From Pseudarthrobacter equi (lineage in GTDB: Bacteria > Actinomycetota > Actinomycetes > Actinomycetales > Micrococcaceae), in NCBI RefSeq assembly GCF_900105535.1, contig NZ_LT629779.1:3968001-4032000 (forward strand): DNA of 64,000 bases, read 5' to 3'. The position numbers and the translations under genes were made by a program. Below the pieces are notes generated by a model. That model was not told the origin of the DNA and ran no database searches. It was given only the letters and a program-made list of their open reading frames with translations. Shown here one piece after another: positions 19,287 through 27,900 of the stretch; positions within the stretch are counted from its first letter, which is position 1; every line of letters begins with the position of its first letter.

Positions 19287-19691
19287 GTGACCAACAGCCA
19301 GCACGCTCCGGGAGACGAGGCACCGCCGTCGCGCGGCAAGATTGCCGAACGGCTGCTGCCCGGCGGCGAGGAACCGGACCCCCGGTTCACCCTCGCCAAC
19401 GAACGGACGTTCCTCGCCTGGATCCGGACTTCCTTGGCCCTGCTGGCTGGCGGCATCGCCATCGAGGCGTTCACCTCGGACCTGTTCCTGGAACCCGTCC
19501 GCAAGGGCTTGGCCATCGTGCTGCTCCTGCTGGGCATGCTGCTCAGTGCCGGGGCCGCGCTGAGGTGGCTCCGCGTGGAACGCAGCATGCGGCACAAGGC
19601 GCCCCTCCCCCTGCCGCTTATTGTGCCCCTGCTGGCCGGGGCAGGCGCGGTGGCGGCCGCCGTCGTCCTCGTTTTTGTGCTCTGGCGCTGA
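19287..19691 (+). CDS. YidH/DUF202 family membrane protein
   Basis: A 134-residue protein with the DUF202 signature FTLANERTFLAWIRTSLALLAGGIAIE and three hydrophobic helices. Function unknown. It starts at GTG 19287 and is followed directly by a second DUF202 gene. Confidence 0.9.
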   Translation: MTNSQHAPGDEAPPSRGKIAERLLPGGEEPDPRFTLANERTFLAWIRTSLALLAGGIAIEAFTSDLFLEPVRKGLAIVLLLLGMLLSAGAALRWLRVERSMRHKAPLPLPLIVPLLAGAGAVAAAVVLVFVLWR

Positions 19692-19696
19692 CTCCT

Positions 19697-20035
19697 GTGG
19701 CGCCGTACCTTCCAACGGGAGATACCCACGGTGATCCGGGCCTGCAGCCGGAGCGCACCTCGCTGGCCTGGGGCCGGACCATGCTGGCACTGGTGACGGC
19801 GAGCGCACTATTCCTGCGTTGGCTGCCGCACCACGGGCTTCCCATCCTGCTGCTGTTCGGGGTCTCTGCCGGGGCTGCCCTGGCCATTTACCTCACGCAG
19901 CGCAGGCGGTACGGCGCCAAGTCGCACGGCGTCTCCCAGGAACACGTGGACGCTGACATCACCGCGGTGCTCTGGACGGCTTTCACCGGTATTGCCCTGG
20001 GAGTCCTGGGGATCGGTGTGGTGCTCGCCGGGTGA
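19697..20035 (+). CDS. Second DUF202 membrane protein
   Basis: A 112-residue protein with GLQPERTSLAWGRTMLALVTASALFLRWL, the DUF202 start, and three hydrophobic helices. GTG 19697 lies 5 bases after the stop of the first DUF202 protein. Such tandem pairs (YidH-YidG-like) are common and probably form a hetero-oligomer; this is inference. Confidence 0.85.
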   Translation: MAPYLPTGDTHGDPGLQPERTSLAWGRTMLALVTASALFLRWLPHHGLPILLLFGVSAGAALAIYLTQRRRYGAKSHGVSQEHVDADITAVLWTAFTGIALGVLGIGVVLAG

Positions 20036-20053
20036 CGCCCGGGAAGCCGCCGG

Positions 20054-20452
20054 CTAGAACATGGGCAGGACGAAGCCTGCCAGCAGCGCCACGGAGCCAA
20101 TGGCCGTCAGGACACGACCCAGCACTGAGGCTGTTTTCGCGGCTTCCTCGGGCGGAGTGATCTGCCATTGCGTGGGGCGCTTGGGATGGTAGTAAATGGG
20201 CAGGGTATCGCCCACCGCCAGGTCCCTGATGTCATGGGGCGACATGGGGGCATTGTGCACCAGGTGTTTACGGTCCAGCCACCTGAAGCCCACGCCGGTT
20301 TGGTCCGAGTAAACCACGGCCTCGGCCACCTCCCAGGGGTGCACAAAGCGTCGCTGGAAGCCCACATAAAAGAGCAGCAGCAAGCCAACGGGCAGGCACA
20401 TCCACGTCAGCATTTCCAGGATTGGTCCTGCCATATCGAGCACATCGGGCAT
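20054..20452 (-). CDS. DUF3592-like membrane protein
   Basis: A 132-residue protein with one hydrophobic helix near each end (about 12-30 and 110-130). The middle carries AVVYSDQTG and VGDTLPIYYHPKRPTQWQI, resembling the soluble part of DUF3592 proteins, where a Tyr-Tyr-x-Pro motif follows a Gly-Asp. Function unknown. Convergent with the second DUF202 gene. Confidence 0.7.
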   Translation of the reverse strand: MPDVLDMAGPILEMLTWMCLPVGLLLLFYVGFQRRFVHPWEVAEAVVYSDQTGVGFRWLDRKHLVHNAPMSPHDIRDLAVGDTLPIYYHPKRPTQWQITPPEEAAKTASVLGRVLTAIGSVALLAGFVLPMF

Positions 20453-20536
20453 GACCTTGATGGTACCGCCCGGGGGCTGGTGGCATCAGCACAGACTACG
20501 TACGCTGAGGAGACCGGTCCGGACGAAGGGGAAAGC

Positions 20537-20773
20537 ATGAACGACGAAGACATCCTGACGCGTATCCAGGCCCTCGTGGACGAGGAGCATTCACTTCGGG
20601 AGGGGCCCGGGGACGGCCAGACGCCGGACCACGCCAGGCTCCGCCAGGTGGAGATCAGCCTGGACCAGTGCTGGGACCTGCTGCGGCAGCGCCGGGCGAA
20701 AAAAGACTCCGGCGAGAATCCCGATGAAGCCGAGACCCGTCCCGTCAGCGAGGTGGAGGGCTACAAGCAGTAG
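20537..20773 (+). CDS. DUF2630 family protein
   Basis: A 78-residue acidic protein with MNDEDILTRIQALVDEEHSLR and the RLRQVEISLDQCWDLLRQRRA core that defines DUF2630. It is helical and soluble, of unknown function. ATG 20537 has a GAAGGGGAAAG site. Confidence 0.9.
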   Translation: MNDEDILTRIQALVDEEHSLREGPGDGQTPDHARLRQVEISLDQCWDLLRQRRAKKDSGENPDEAETRPVSEVEGYKQ

Positions 20774-20821
20774 CCCCGGGTATGGGCGTGCATGATGGAT
20801 ACAACAGATCGGAGTTCATCC

Positions 20822-21616
20822 ATGCGCCTCGCAGTCGCCCAAATCATCAGCAGCGCCGATACGACAGCCAACCTGGAGCTCATCCGGGAGTACGCCACGC
20901 AGGCCAAGGCTGCTGGCGCGGAGCTGGTGGTCTTCCCCGAAGCCGCCATGCGTGCCTTCGGCCATTCGCTGACCGAAATCGCAGAGCCGCTGGACGGCCC
21001 GTGGGCGGACAAGGTCCGCACCATCGCCAACGAACTGGACATTGCGATCGTCGCCGGGATGTTCACGCCGGGTAAGGACGGCCGCGTCCGCAACACCCTC
21101 CTGGTTACCGGGCCCGGCCTCGATACTTCATACGACAAGGTGCACCTGTTTGATGCCTTCGGTTTCACCGAGTCCAAGACGGTGGACGCCGGCCAGAGCC
21201 CGGTGACGTTTGAGCTCAACGGGACGGTCTTCGGCCTGGCCACTTGCTACGACGTCCGTTTCCCGGCCCTCTTTACGGCCAATGCCCGCGCCGGGGCGCA
21301 GGTCAACATCGTCTGCGCGTCCTGGGGTGCCGGCGAGGGTAAAGCAGAGCAGTGGGACCTCCTGGTGCGCGCCAGGGCCCTGGACAGCACCACCTTCGTG
21401 GTGGCCTGCGGACAGGGCGACCCCGAAACCATCGGTGCCGGGCCCGCCGGCAGTGCCCCCACCGGAATCGGCCACAGCGCCGTCATCTCTCCGCTGGGCA
21501 GCGCCCTGGTTGCGCTGGGCGGAAAGCCGGAACTCGCCGTCGTGGACGTCGATCCCGCCGTCATTGAGGACGTCCGCACCAAACTGCCCGTCTTGGCCAA
21601 CGCCCGCCAGTTCTAG
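20822..21616 (+). CDS. Carbon-nitrogen hydrolase (nitrilase superfamily amidase)
   Basis: A 264-residue CN hydrolase with its catalytic triad visible: Glu40 in VVFPEAAM, Lys106 in YDKVHLF and Cys142 in GLATCYDVRFP. The C-terminal GHSAVISPLG segment is typical of the omega-amidase-like branch. It would hydrolyse an amide to acid and ammonia. ATG 20822 follows a GGAG site; an in-frame ATG ten codons upstream is possible. Confidence 0.92.
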   Translation: MRLAVAQIISSADTTANLELIREYATQAKAAGAELVVFPEAAMRAFGHSLTEIAEPLDGPWADKVRTIANELDIAIVAGMFTPGKDGRVRNTLLVTGPGLDTSYDKVHLFDAFGFTESKTVDAGQSPVTFELNGTVFGLATCYDVRFPALFTANARAGAQVNIVCASWGAGEGKAEQWDLLVRARALDSTTFVVACGQGDPETIGAGPAGSAPTGIGHSAVISPLGSALVALGGKPELAVVDVDPAVIEDVRTKLPVLANARQF

Positions 21617-22455
21617 GGGCAGTCCGGGCGCTGTCCATGCCCCTCACGGTCCAGGAAACCGCGGAGGGCGCCCACCCAGTCGTCGAAAGCGTCCAGATGG
21701 GCGTCATGCGACGCTTCAGGCAGGTCAACCCGCGAAACCCGATGACCTTGCTGAACGAACGCGTCCTTGGCGTCTGCGGTGAACATCCCCCGGCCGCCAT
21801 AGACCACCAACGCCGGCGCCTGGACCGCATGCCATTCCTTCCAGCGCGGCGCGGCCAACCCGGCCGCCGCTTCCGCCATGACATCCGGATCGAACCTCGG
21901 CCAGAAACCGTCCGCCCGTTCCTCGAGGTCTTCGGCCCAGGCCCGGGCCAACGGACCATCACCCAGGAAGCTGCGCGCCGCCGCCCGGCTGCTGAACGGC
22001 GTCGGCCAGGACCTGAAGTACTCCCCAATGGCCTCATGACCGTCGAAGTCTCCGCCGGCCGCGCCGCACTCCAGGAGAACCAGGCCGCCCACCAGGTCGG
22101 GGCGCTCCGCCGCGACGAGCATGGCCGTATGCGCTCCCATTGATTGGCCAACCAAAACCACCGGCGCACCAACGTGCTCGATGATTCTGACAACGTCCGA
22201 AACATAATCCGACCGCGCGACGCCGGGAGGGACCCGGGTGCTGCCCCCATGGCCCCGGAGATCAACCAGGACGGCACGGTACTCGGGGAGCGCGGCCGCC
22301 GTCGGAAAGAATTCGCGGGCTGTCCCCGCCAAACCGTGCAGCAGCACCACGGCAGGCCCGTCGCCACCGGAGTCATAGCAGCTCAGCTCGACGCCGGGAG
22401 CAGGGCCAACGGTGAACGCAGCCATGCCCATTCCCAGTTTCGTCCGCGGTGGCAT
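21613..22455 (-). CDS. Alpha/beta hydrolase
   Basis: A 280-residue alpha/beta hydrolase: VVLLHGLAG oxyanion loop, DLRGHGGS, nucleophile GQSMGAH, and a C-terminal SHDAHLD holding the probable His. Substrate not deducible. ATG 22431 or 22425 may be the true start, since they sit nearer a GGGA site and the family begins at AAFTVG. Its stop overlaps the stop region of the convergent amidase gene. Confidence 0.88.
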   Translation of the reverse strand: MPPRTKLGMGMAAFTVGPAPGVELSCYDSGGDGPAVVLLHGLAGTAREFFPTAAALPEYRAVLVDLRGHGGSTRVPPGVARSDYVSDVVRIIEHVGAPVVLVGQSMGAHTAMLVAAERPDLVGGLVLLECGAAGGDFDGHEAIGEYFRSWPTPFSSRAAARSFLGDGPLARAWAEDLEERADGFWPRFDPDVMAEAAAGLAAPRWKEWHAVQAPALVVYGGRGMFTADAKDAFVQQGHRVSRVDLPEASHDAHLDAFDDWVGALRGFLDREGHGQRPDCP

Positions 22456-22647
22456 GGTGCCACGCTACGGCACGCAGAAGCGTCCGACGGCGGTGAGTCG
22501 CCGTTCACGGGCGGGAAACCTTGACCGATCGGGGGCACGACGGCGGGAGCTCACCCTGGTATTCCCTTGCGCACCTTTGGTTGCGGGCCCGCGCAGGCCG
22601 GACGACGACGGGCGGGGCCGTATCGGTGGGAGCGCGTTTACATGCCT

Positions 22648-22663
22648 GAAACATTGCTGACAC
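22648..22663. promoter_or_regulatory. GlnR-like half-site pair (upstream)
   Basis: GAAAC-n6-GACAC fits the loose actinobacterial GlnR box (two GNNAC elements six bases apart). It lies 42 bases, about four helical turns, upstream of a better copy. Confidence 0.4.
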
Positions 22664-22689
22664 GCGAACTTCACGCAGGCACGTTTTGT

Positions 22690-22705
22690 GTAACGTAACG
22701 GCAAC
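22690..22705. promoter_or_regulatory. GlnR-like box upstream of amt
   Basis: GTAAC-gtaacg-GCAAC matches the GTNAC-n6-GNAAC consensus of GlnR, the nitrogen regulator that activates ammonium transporter genes in many actinobacteria. It ends about 100 bases before the amt start. Confidence 0.5.
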
Positions 22706-22807
22706 TTTCCACAGCATCGGATGAAACATGGGCGACGAAAAATAGACCCCGGGGGAAAAGCCGGGGTGGCACATCACCCCCTTGAATCTCATGCGAAGGG
22801 ACCACCG

Positions 22808-24181
22808 GTGGAGATCTCTGCCCAACACGTCTGGCTGCTTATCTCGGCAGCGATGGTACTGCTGATGACCCCCGGGCTCGGTCTCTTCTACGGCGGCATG
22901 ACCCGTGCCAAGGCCGCGCTGAACATGATCATGATGAGCTTCATCTCCGCAGGCATCGTCGGAGTTGTCTGGGTCCTGTGGGGCTACTCAATGACCACCG
23001 GTGACGGCTTCCTGGGCATCTTCGGCAACCCGTTCACCAATTTCGGGCTGCAGAACCTGATGGGCTCCCCGGACCTGATCAAGGCCGGCTACAGCGCAAC
23101 CTTCGCCATCATCACCGTGGCTCTGATCAGCGGCGCTATTGCAGACCGTGCCAAGTTCAGCGCCTGGGCCGTGTTCGTGCCGGTTTGGATCACCCTGATC
23201 TACTGCCCCCTCGCCTACATGATCTGGGGCGGCGGACTGATGAGCGCCGGCGGTGCAGTGACGGCCATTTTCGGCCAAGTCATCGACTTCGCTGGTGGCG
23301 CCGTGGTGGAAATCAGCTCCGGCACAGCCGCGCTGGTGCTCGCCGTCATCGTGGGCCAGCGCCACGGCTTCGCGAAAGACCCCAACCACCGCCCCCACAA
23401 CCTCCCTTTCATCATGCTGGGTGCGGCCCTGCTGTGGTTCGGCTGGTTCGGATTCAACGGTGGCGCGGCGACCAGCGCCGAACAGGCAGGCCTTATCTGG
23501 ATCAACACCCTGGTTACACCTGCCGCAGCAATGCTCAGCTGGCTGGTGACCGAGAAGATGCGCCACGGCCACCCCACTTCCCTGGGGGCCGCCTCCGGCG
23601 TGGTGGCCGGCCTCGTTGCTATCACACCTTCCTGCGCCAACATCAGCCCGGTGGCCGCAATCGGCCTGGGCCTGGTGGCAGGTGCTGCATGCGCCGTCTT
23701 CGTTGACCTCAAGTACCGCTTCGGGCTCGATGACTCCCTGGACGTGGTGGGTGTCCACCTCGGCGCCGGACTCATCGGCACCCTGGCGCTCGGGTTCATT
23801 GCCCTGCCGTCAGCCGGCCAGGCCGGGGGTCTTTTCTACGGCGGCGGCGTGCAGCAGCTCATTGCCCAGACGGCTGCGGTAGTCATCACGCTGTTGGTCT
23901 CAGGGCTTGGCACCCTGGTGATCGGCCGCGCCATCAACAAGACCATCGGCTTCCGGGTCAGCCACGAAGCCGAAACGGCTGGCGTGGACCTGTCCGAGCA
24001 CGCCGAGAGCGCCTACGCGTTCAACGAGGTGGGCGCCGGCTTCAACCCGCTGCGGGCGGTATTCGGCCACATTCCGGCCGGCGGGCACTCCGCAGACCGC
24101 CAGGCCGCCGAGGGTTCAAACCGCGAGGTTTCAGGCACCCAGGGCCCGGACCGTCAGGCAAAGGAAGATACTTTCGCCTGA
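22808..24181 (+). CDS. amt: Ammonium transporter
   Basis: A 457-residue Amt/MEP channel with eleven expected membrane helices. Recognisable parts: LMTPGLGLFYGGM in helix 1, GWFGFNGGAA carrying the twin-motif region, and DVVGVHLGAGLIGTLALG with the conserved pore His. A ~60-residue cytoplasmic tail follows. GTG 22808 has an AAGGGA site; the frame extends upstream but without similarity. It takes up ammonium and is usually controlled by nitrogen status. No glnK or glnD follows, unlike in many actinobacteria. Confidence 0.95.
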   Translation: MEISAQHVWLLISAAMVLLMTPGLGLFYGGMTRAKAALNMIMMSFISAGIVGVVWVLWGYSMTTGDGFLGIFGNPFTNFGLQNLMGSPDLIKAGYSATFAIITVALISGAIADRAKFSAWAVFVPVWITLIYCPLAYMIWGGGLMSAGGAVTAIFGQVIDFAGGAVVEISSGTAALVLAVIVGQRHGFAKDPNHRPHNLPFIMLGAALLWFGWFGFNGGAATSAEQAGLIWINTLVTPAAAMLSWLVTEKMRHGHPTSLGAASGVVAGLVAITPSCANISPVAAIGLGLVAGAACAVFVDLKYRFGLDDSLDVVGVHLGAGLIGTLALGFIALPSAGQAGGLFYGGGVQQLIAQTAAVVITLLVSGLGTLVIGRAINKTIGFRVSHEAETAGVDLSEHAESAYAFNEVGAGFNPLRAVFGHIPAGGHSADRQAAEGSNREVSGTQGPDRQAKEDTFA

Positions 24182-24210
24182 CGGCCGCCCGTACTCCGGC
24201 AGCCCCGCCA

Positions 24211-24843
24211 CTAGTCCGCCAGGATTTTGTAGAGCGCGCGCCGGGTTTCGTCCAGCTTCTCGATGGCGGCGGTCCGCTGCTCCTCAGTGACACCGCCCCG
24301 GAACTGGTGGATAACGCCCATCAGTTTGCCGATGCTGTGGTGGAACTCGCGGTCCGATCCTTCCGGGACCGCGTTCCATGCACTGTCCATCTCCTCCGCG
24401 TGCCCGGCCACGTACTCCCGGCCGGATTCGGTGAGCGAGAACTCGGTGCCGCGGCCTTCACTCATGGCCTCGATCAGCCCTTCGTCCACCAGTTGCTGGA
24501 GCGTGGGGTAGATGGAGCCCGGGCTTGGTCGCCAGGCTCCTTCGGTCTTTTCGGCGATGGTCTTGATCAGCCCGTAACCATTCGACGGTGACTCCGCCAG
24601 GAGCGAGAGTATGGCGGCGCGAACGTCACCACGGCTTGCCCGCCGCCCTCCACGCCCGAATCCCGGACCGAAACCCGGGCCAAAGCCTGGACCAAAACCA
24701 GGGCCGAACCCGGGACCAAAACCTGGGCCGAACCCGCCGCCGCCGCCGCGGTGACCATGCGGTCCCCGGCGTCCCCTGCCCCGTTCAAACCGGCCCCTTG
24801 CGAACTCTGGGCCAGGGAATTTTTCGTCAGAAATGCCTCTCAT
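24211..24843 (-). CDS. PadR-family transcriptional repressor with GFGP repeat
   Basis: A 210-residue PadR regulator. After about 35 Gly/Arg-rich residues comes a Gly-Phe-Gly-Pro tandem repeat (about 37-63). The winged-helix domain follows: RAAILSLLAESPSNGYGLIKTIAE, SPGSIYPTLQQLVDEGLIEA and SLTESGREYV. The C-terminal helix has HHSIGKLMGVIHQFRGG, the dimerisation part. A 16-bp-arm palindrome lies 44 bases upstream of its start, between it and the divergent PBP gene, so autoregulation is likely. Confidence 0.93.
   Translation of the reverse strand: MRGISDEKFPGPEFARGRFERGRGRRGPHGHRGGGGGFGPGFGPGFGPGFGPGFGPGFGPGFGRGGRRASRGDVRAAILSLLAESPSNGYGLIKTIAEKTEGAWRPSPGSIYPTLQQLVDEGLIEAMSEGRGTEFSLTESGREYVAGHAEEMDSAWNAVPEGSDREFHHSIGKLMGVIHQFRGGVTEEQRTAAIEKLDETRRALYKILAD
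24656..24736. repeat. 12-bp tandem repeat coding for GFGP units
   Basis: About 6.7 copies of a 12-base unit (CCRAANCCNGGR on the plus strand) lie inside the PadR gene and encode Gly-Phe-Gly-Pro. Third-position differences between units show it is old rather than a fresh slippage product, but the copy number could still vary. Confidence 0.9.
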
Positions 24844-24886
24844 GATGGCATCCGCCTTTCAATCTTCTTATTTACGCCGATCTCTT

Positions 24887-24922
24887 CGGCGATACTTAAC
24901 GATATGTCGTTAAGTATCGCCG
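24887..24922. promoter_or_regulatory. Perfect palindromic operator between padR and the PBP gene
   Basis: Two 16-base arms, CGGCGATACTTAACGA and its exact complement, flank a TATG centre. The ACTTAACGATAT core is AT-rich against the background. Its place just upstream of padR fits a repressor site for PadR. Confidence 0.8.
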
Positions 24923-25022
24923 GTCAAGGATTTTTTGTGACCGTATCCTGACCTTCGAAGTTCTGGATCAGCCCATCCCAGCGGCGTAGGCTGGACGCAC
25001 CTCCAAGCTTGAGGGCTGATAG

Positions 25023-27206
25023 ATGGCGAAGAAGAAGAAGCGCAGAAGCGGTTTCGGCGCCGCCCTGGGACGATTCCTGGGGTTCCTCGCAGCCAGTGCC
25101 ATGTGTGGCGTGCTGGTGGCCAGCCTGGTTGTCCCGGCAGTTGCGGCAGCCGGGATCGGAGTCAGCAATTCGATCGGATTCTTCGAGGGCCTGCCCAAAG
25201 AGCTGACGGTCCAGCCGCCGTCGCAATCCACCAGGGTCCTCACCTCCGACGGCCAGCCGATCGCCACGTTCTACGCCGAGAACCGCGTGCGGATTCCACT
25301 GGACCAGATGTCGCCGTATATCAAGGACGCCATCATCTCCATTGAGGACAGCAGGTTCTACGAGCACGCGGGAATCGACCCCCAGGGCATCCTCCGGGCG
25401 GTGATCGCTAACGTGACGAAAGGGGACCAGCAGGGCGCGTCCACCATCACGCAGCAGTACGTCACCAACGTGGTCAATGAGGCGCGGCTGTCCCAGGACC
25501 GGCCGGACGAAGTGGTCCTGAGCGGCCAGAAGGACATGGGCGACAAGTTGCGGGAGATGCGGCTGGCCATCGCCCTGGAAAAGAAGTACAGCAAGGACCA
25601 GATCCTTGAGGGGTACCTGAACATCGTCTTCTTCAACAGCGATGCGTATGGCGTCGAGGCGGCGGCACGTTACTTCTTCGGCACCACCGCAAAAGACCTC
25701 ACGCTGCCGCAGGCCGCCCTCCTGGCCGGCCTGGTCAACAGTCCCACCTTCTACAACCCGGCCATCAACCCCGAGAACTCGCTGGCCCGCCGCAACCAGG
25801 TCCTTGACGAGATGCTTCGCCTCAAGAGGATCACGCAGGCGCAGCATGACGAAGCAAAAGCCACGCCGGTGGAACTCAAGATCACCCCTGAACGTCAGGG
25901 CTGCGCCAACGCCGCCATGGCCCCCTACTTCTGCGACTACATCTCCCACCTCATCCTCAACAACCCCGCCTTCGGGCCCAACGAAGTGGAGCGCGAGCGC
26001 AAGCTCTACCGCGGCGGACTGACGATCGTCACCACTTTGGACAGCAGGCTGCAGGCGGCGGCGCAGGCCCAGGTGGACAGCACAGCGGGCGCCAATCCGG
26101 ACAAGTGGGGTGCAGCCCTGGTCACGGTGCAACCGGGAACGGGCAAGATCCTGGCCATGGCGCAGAACACCGTGTTCCTGCCCGAACCGGGCAAGTTCGA
26201 CACGCAGCTGAACTTCAACGTGGATGCCCGCGATCCGCAGGGGAACGACCTGAACGGGGCAGGCGGCTTCCAGACCGGTTCCACCATGAAGCCGTTCACC
26301 TTCGCCGAGTGGCTCAACGAGGGCAAGTCCCTGACCACCGAAATTGATGCTTCACGGCGGGTTTATCCGCTTGGTTTCCCGTGGCGCTCCAGCTGCGGCA
26401 AGGTGCTGGGCGCCTACAGCACAGCGCAAAACAACCCCGAGCTGGGTGCGGCGGATGACCTGCAGAATTCGGAGGAGGGCTTCTACCGGAAGATGCCCAT
26501 CAACTACGGCCTCTACAACTCGATCAATACGGCCACCTTCGCGTCAGCGGCGCAGCTGGATTTCTGCGGCATTCAAAAGATGGTTGACGCAGTGGGCCTG
26601 CACAGCGGCCTGGACGGGACACCCATCAACATGCACCAGCTGGGCAATCTGCTCGGAGCCACCGGCGTGGCACCCCTCCACCTTGCCAACGCCTTCGCCA
26701 CCTTCGCCAACGACGGCCGCTACTGCAACCCCATCGCCCTGCTGGACATCAAGGACGCCACGGGTGGAAAGCTTCCCGCCCAAACAACCGAGTGCAGGGA
26801 TGCCGTGAAGCCGGAGGTGGCACGCGGCGTCAACAGCGTCCTCCAGGACGTGCTGGTGAGGGGTTCGGGCTTCTGGATCCAGCCGAAGGTTCACGACAAG
26901 TGGCCAACGGCCGCCAAGACCGGCACCTCGAACAACAACGGCGCCACCTGGATTGTTGGGTACACCAGCGGACTGGCCACAGCATCCTTCTTCGGGGACG
27001 CACTTGAGGGGCAGAAACGTGCAGGCCAGAACGTCACCATCAACGGAACGTTCTATCCCCGCCTCGATGGGTACATGATCGCCGGCCCGCAGTGGGCGTA
27101 CTTCATGCTGAAGGCCGTCCCGCTGTATCCGGCTGCGGCATTCCCGGGGCCTCCCCAGTCGATGATCGGTCCGGTTCCGGCACCCACCCCCGCGCCCAAG
27201 CGGTAG
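25023..27206 (+). CDS. Class A penicillin-binding protein (transglycosylase/transpeptidase)
   Basis: A 727-residue bifunctional peptidoglycan synthase. A basic N-terminus and one membrane helix (about 12-45) precede the GT51 domain with catalytic Glu108 in SIEDSRFYEHAGIDPQGILRA and QGASTITQQYVTN. The transpeptidase has Ser420-Thr-Met-Lys423 in GSTMKPF, Ser500-Ile-Asn502, and Lys632-Thr-Gly634. It polymerises lipid II and cross-links peptides outside the membrane. A Pro-rich tail (PAPTPAPKR) replaces a PASTA domain. The start ATG 25023 follows GAGGG. It is divergent from padR across the palindrome. Confidence 0.95.
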   Translation: MAKKKKRRSGFGAALGRFLGFLAASAMCGVLVASLVVPAVAAAGIGVSNSIGFFEGLPKELTVQPPSQSTRVLTSDGQPIATFYAENRVRIPLDQMSPYIKDAIISIEDSRFYEHAGIDPQGILRAVIANVTKGDQQGASTITQQYVTNVVNEARLSQDRPDEVVLSGQKDMGDKLREMRLAIALEKKYSKDQILEGYLNIVFFNSDAYGVEAAARYFFGTTAKDLTLPQAALLAGLVNSPTFYNPAINPENSLARRNQVLDEMLRLKRITQAQHDEAKATPVELKITPERQGCANAAMAPYFCDYISHLILNNPAFGPNEVERERKLYRGGLTIVTTLDSRLQAAAQAQVDSTAGANPDKWGAALVTVQPGTGKILAMAQNTVFLPEPGKFDTQLNFNVDARDPQGNDLNGAGGFQTGSTMKPFTFAEWLNEGKSLTTEIDASRRVYPLGFPWRSSCGKVLGAYSTAQNNPELGAADDLQNSEEGFYRKMPINYGLYNSINTATFASAAQLDFCGIQKMVDAVGLHSGLDGTPINMHQLGNLLGATGVAPLHLANAFATFANDGRYCNPIALLDIKDATGGKLPAQTTECRDAVKPEVARGVNSVLQDVLVRGSGFWIQPKVHDKWPTAAKTGTSNNNGATWIVGYTSGLATASFFGDALEGQKRAGQNVTINGTFYPRLDGYMIAGPQWAYFMLKAVPLYPAAAFPGPPQSMIGPVPAPTPAPKR

Positions 27207-27286
27207 GAACGCAGGCAGGCTGCCTGAACCTGCCGCCCACAAGCCCTACGTCGAAAAGCATTGCTTCCGGGGCGATCACGGGCACA

Positions 27287-27900
27287 ATGAACGGCGTGGA
27301 GAACCTTGAAACAGAGCGGCTGATCCTCCGGCCCTGGGAGCCCGAGGATGCTGACTTTGTGCTGGATCTGTACTCCCGCTGGGAGGTACAGCGCTTCATC
27401 GGAAACCCGCCCCGCGTAATGGCGGACCGCGGTGAGGCCGAGGACCGCATCCGGGCGTGGCGGGCCATGGACCATCCGGTCCACGCCGTCTGGGCCGTGC
27501 GGCTGAAAGGCACAGCCCAACCATCGAACCCCGCGCAGCAAACAAACCCCGCGCAGCCAAAGATCCCCGGACACAGCCGGCCCGCACTCGCCGGGACGCT
27601 GCTCCTCAAATCCATTCCGGCGTCGGGCGCTGAACTCCCCTGCAGCCCTCGGGCGACACGGAGATCGGCTGGCACTTCCACCCGGACCACTGGGGAAAGG
27701 GCTACGCCACCGAGGCCGCGGCGGCGGTCCTCCGCTACGCGTTCGCAGGCGGCCTGCCCAAAGTGGTGGCGGTAACCAACCCCGCCAACGCGGCGTCGCA
27801 AAGTGTGTGCCCCAGGATCGGCCTGCTCCACCAGGGGCAGACCAGCAGGTACTACAACGCCCTCTGCGAGCTGTACCAACTGGCGAACCCGGCGGCCTAG
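27287..27900 (+). pseudogene. GNAT acetyltransferase broken by a one-base frameshift
   Basis: From ATG 27287 the frame gives a GNAT start (LETERLILRPWEPEDADFVL, then RWEVQRFIG). At the C run 27637-27640 the reading frame must move by one base: upstream SGAELP joins downstream GDTEIGWHFHPDHWGKGYATE, VVAVTNPANAASQSV and RIGLLHQGQTSRYYN, ending at the TAG 27898-27900. One missing C in CCCC explains it, so either the gene is inactive or the base is a sequencing error. It shares the palindromic CTAG stop with the convergent DUF1992 gene. Confidence 0.85.

Larger units (their letters stand above)
22456..22807. other. Upstream region of the ammonium transporter
   Basis: About 350 bases with no supported gene. 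The right half contains two GlnR-like motifs (22648 and 22690) and the AAGGGA ribosome site of amt. The left half shows nothing recognisable. Confidence 0.6.

Noticed and set aside
24656..24736. CRISPR-like repeat array
   Set aside because: Units are adjacent without spacers and lie in frame in the PadR gene.
27214..27228. Palindrome CAGGCAGGCTGCCTG as a terminator of the PBP gene
   Set aside because: A one-base centre cannot form a hairpin loop without losing most of the stem, and no T tract follows.
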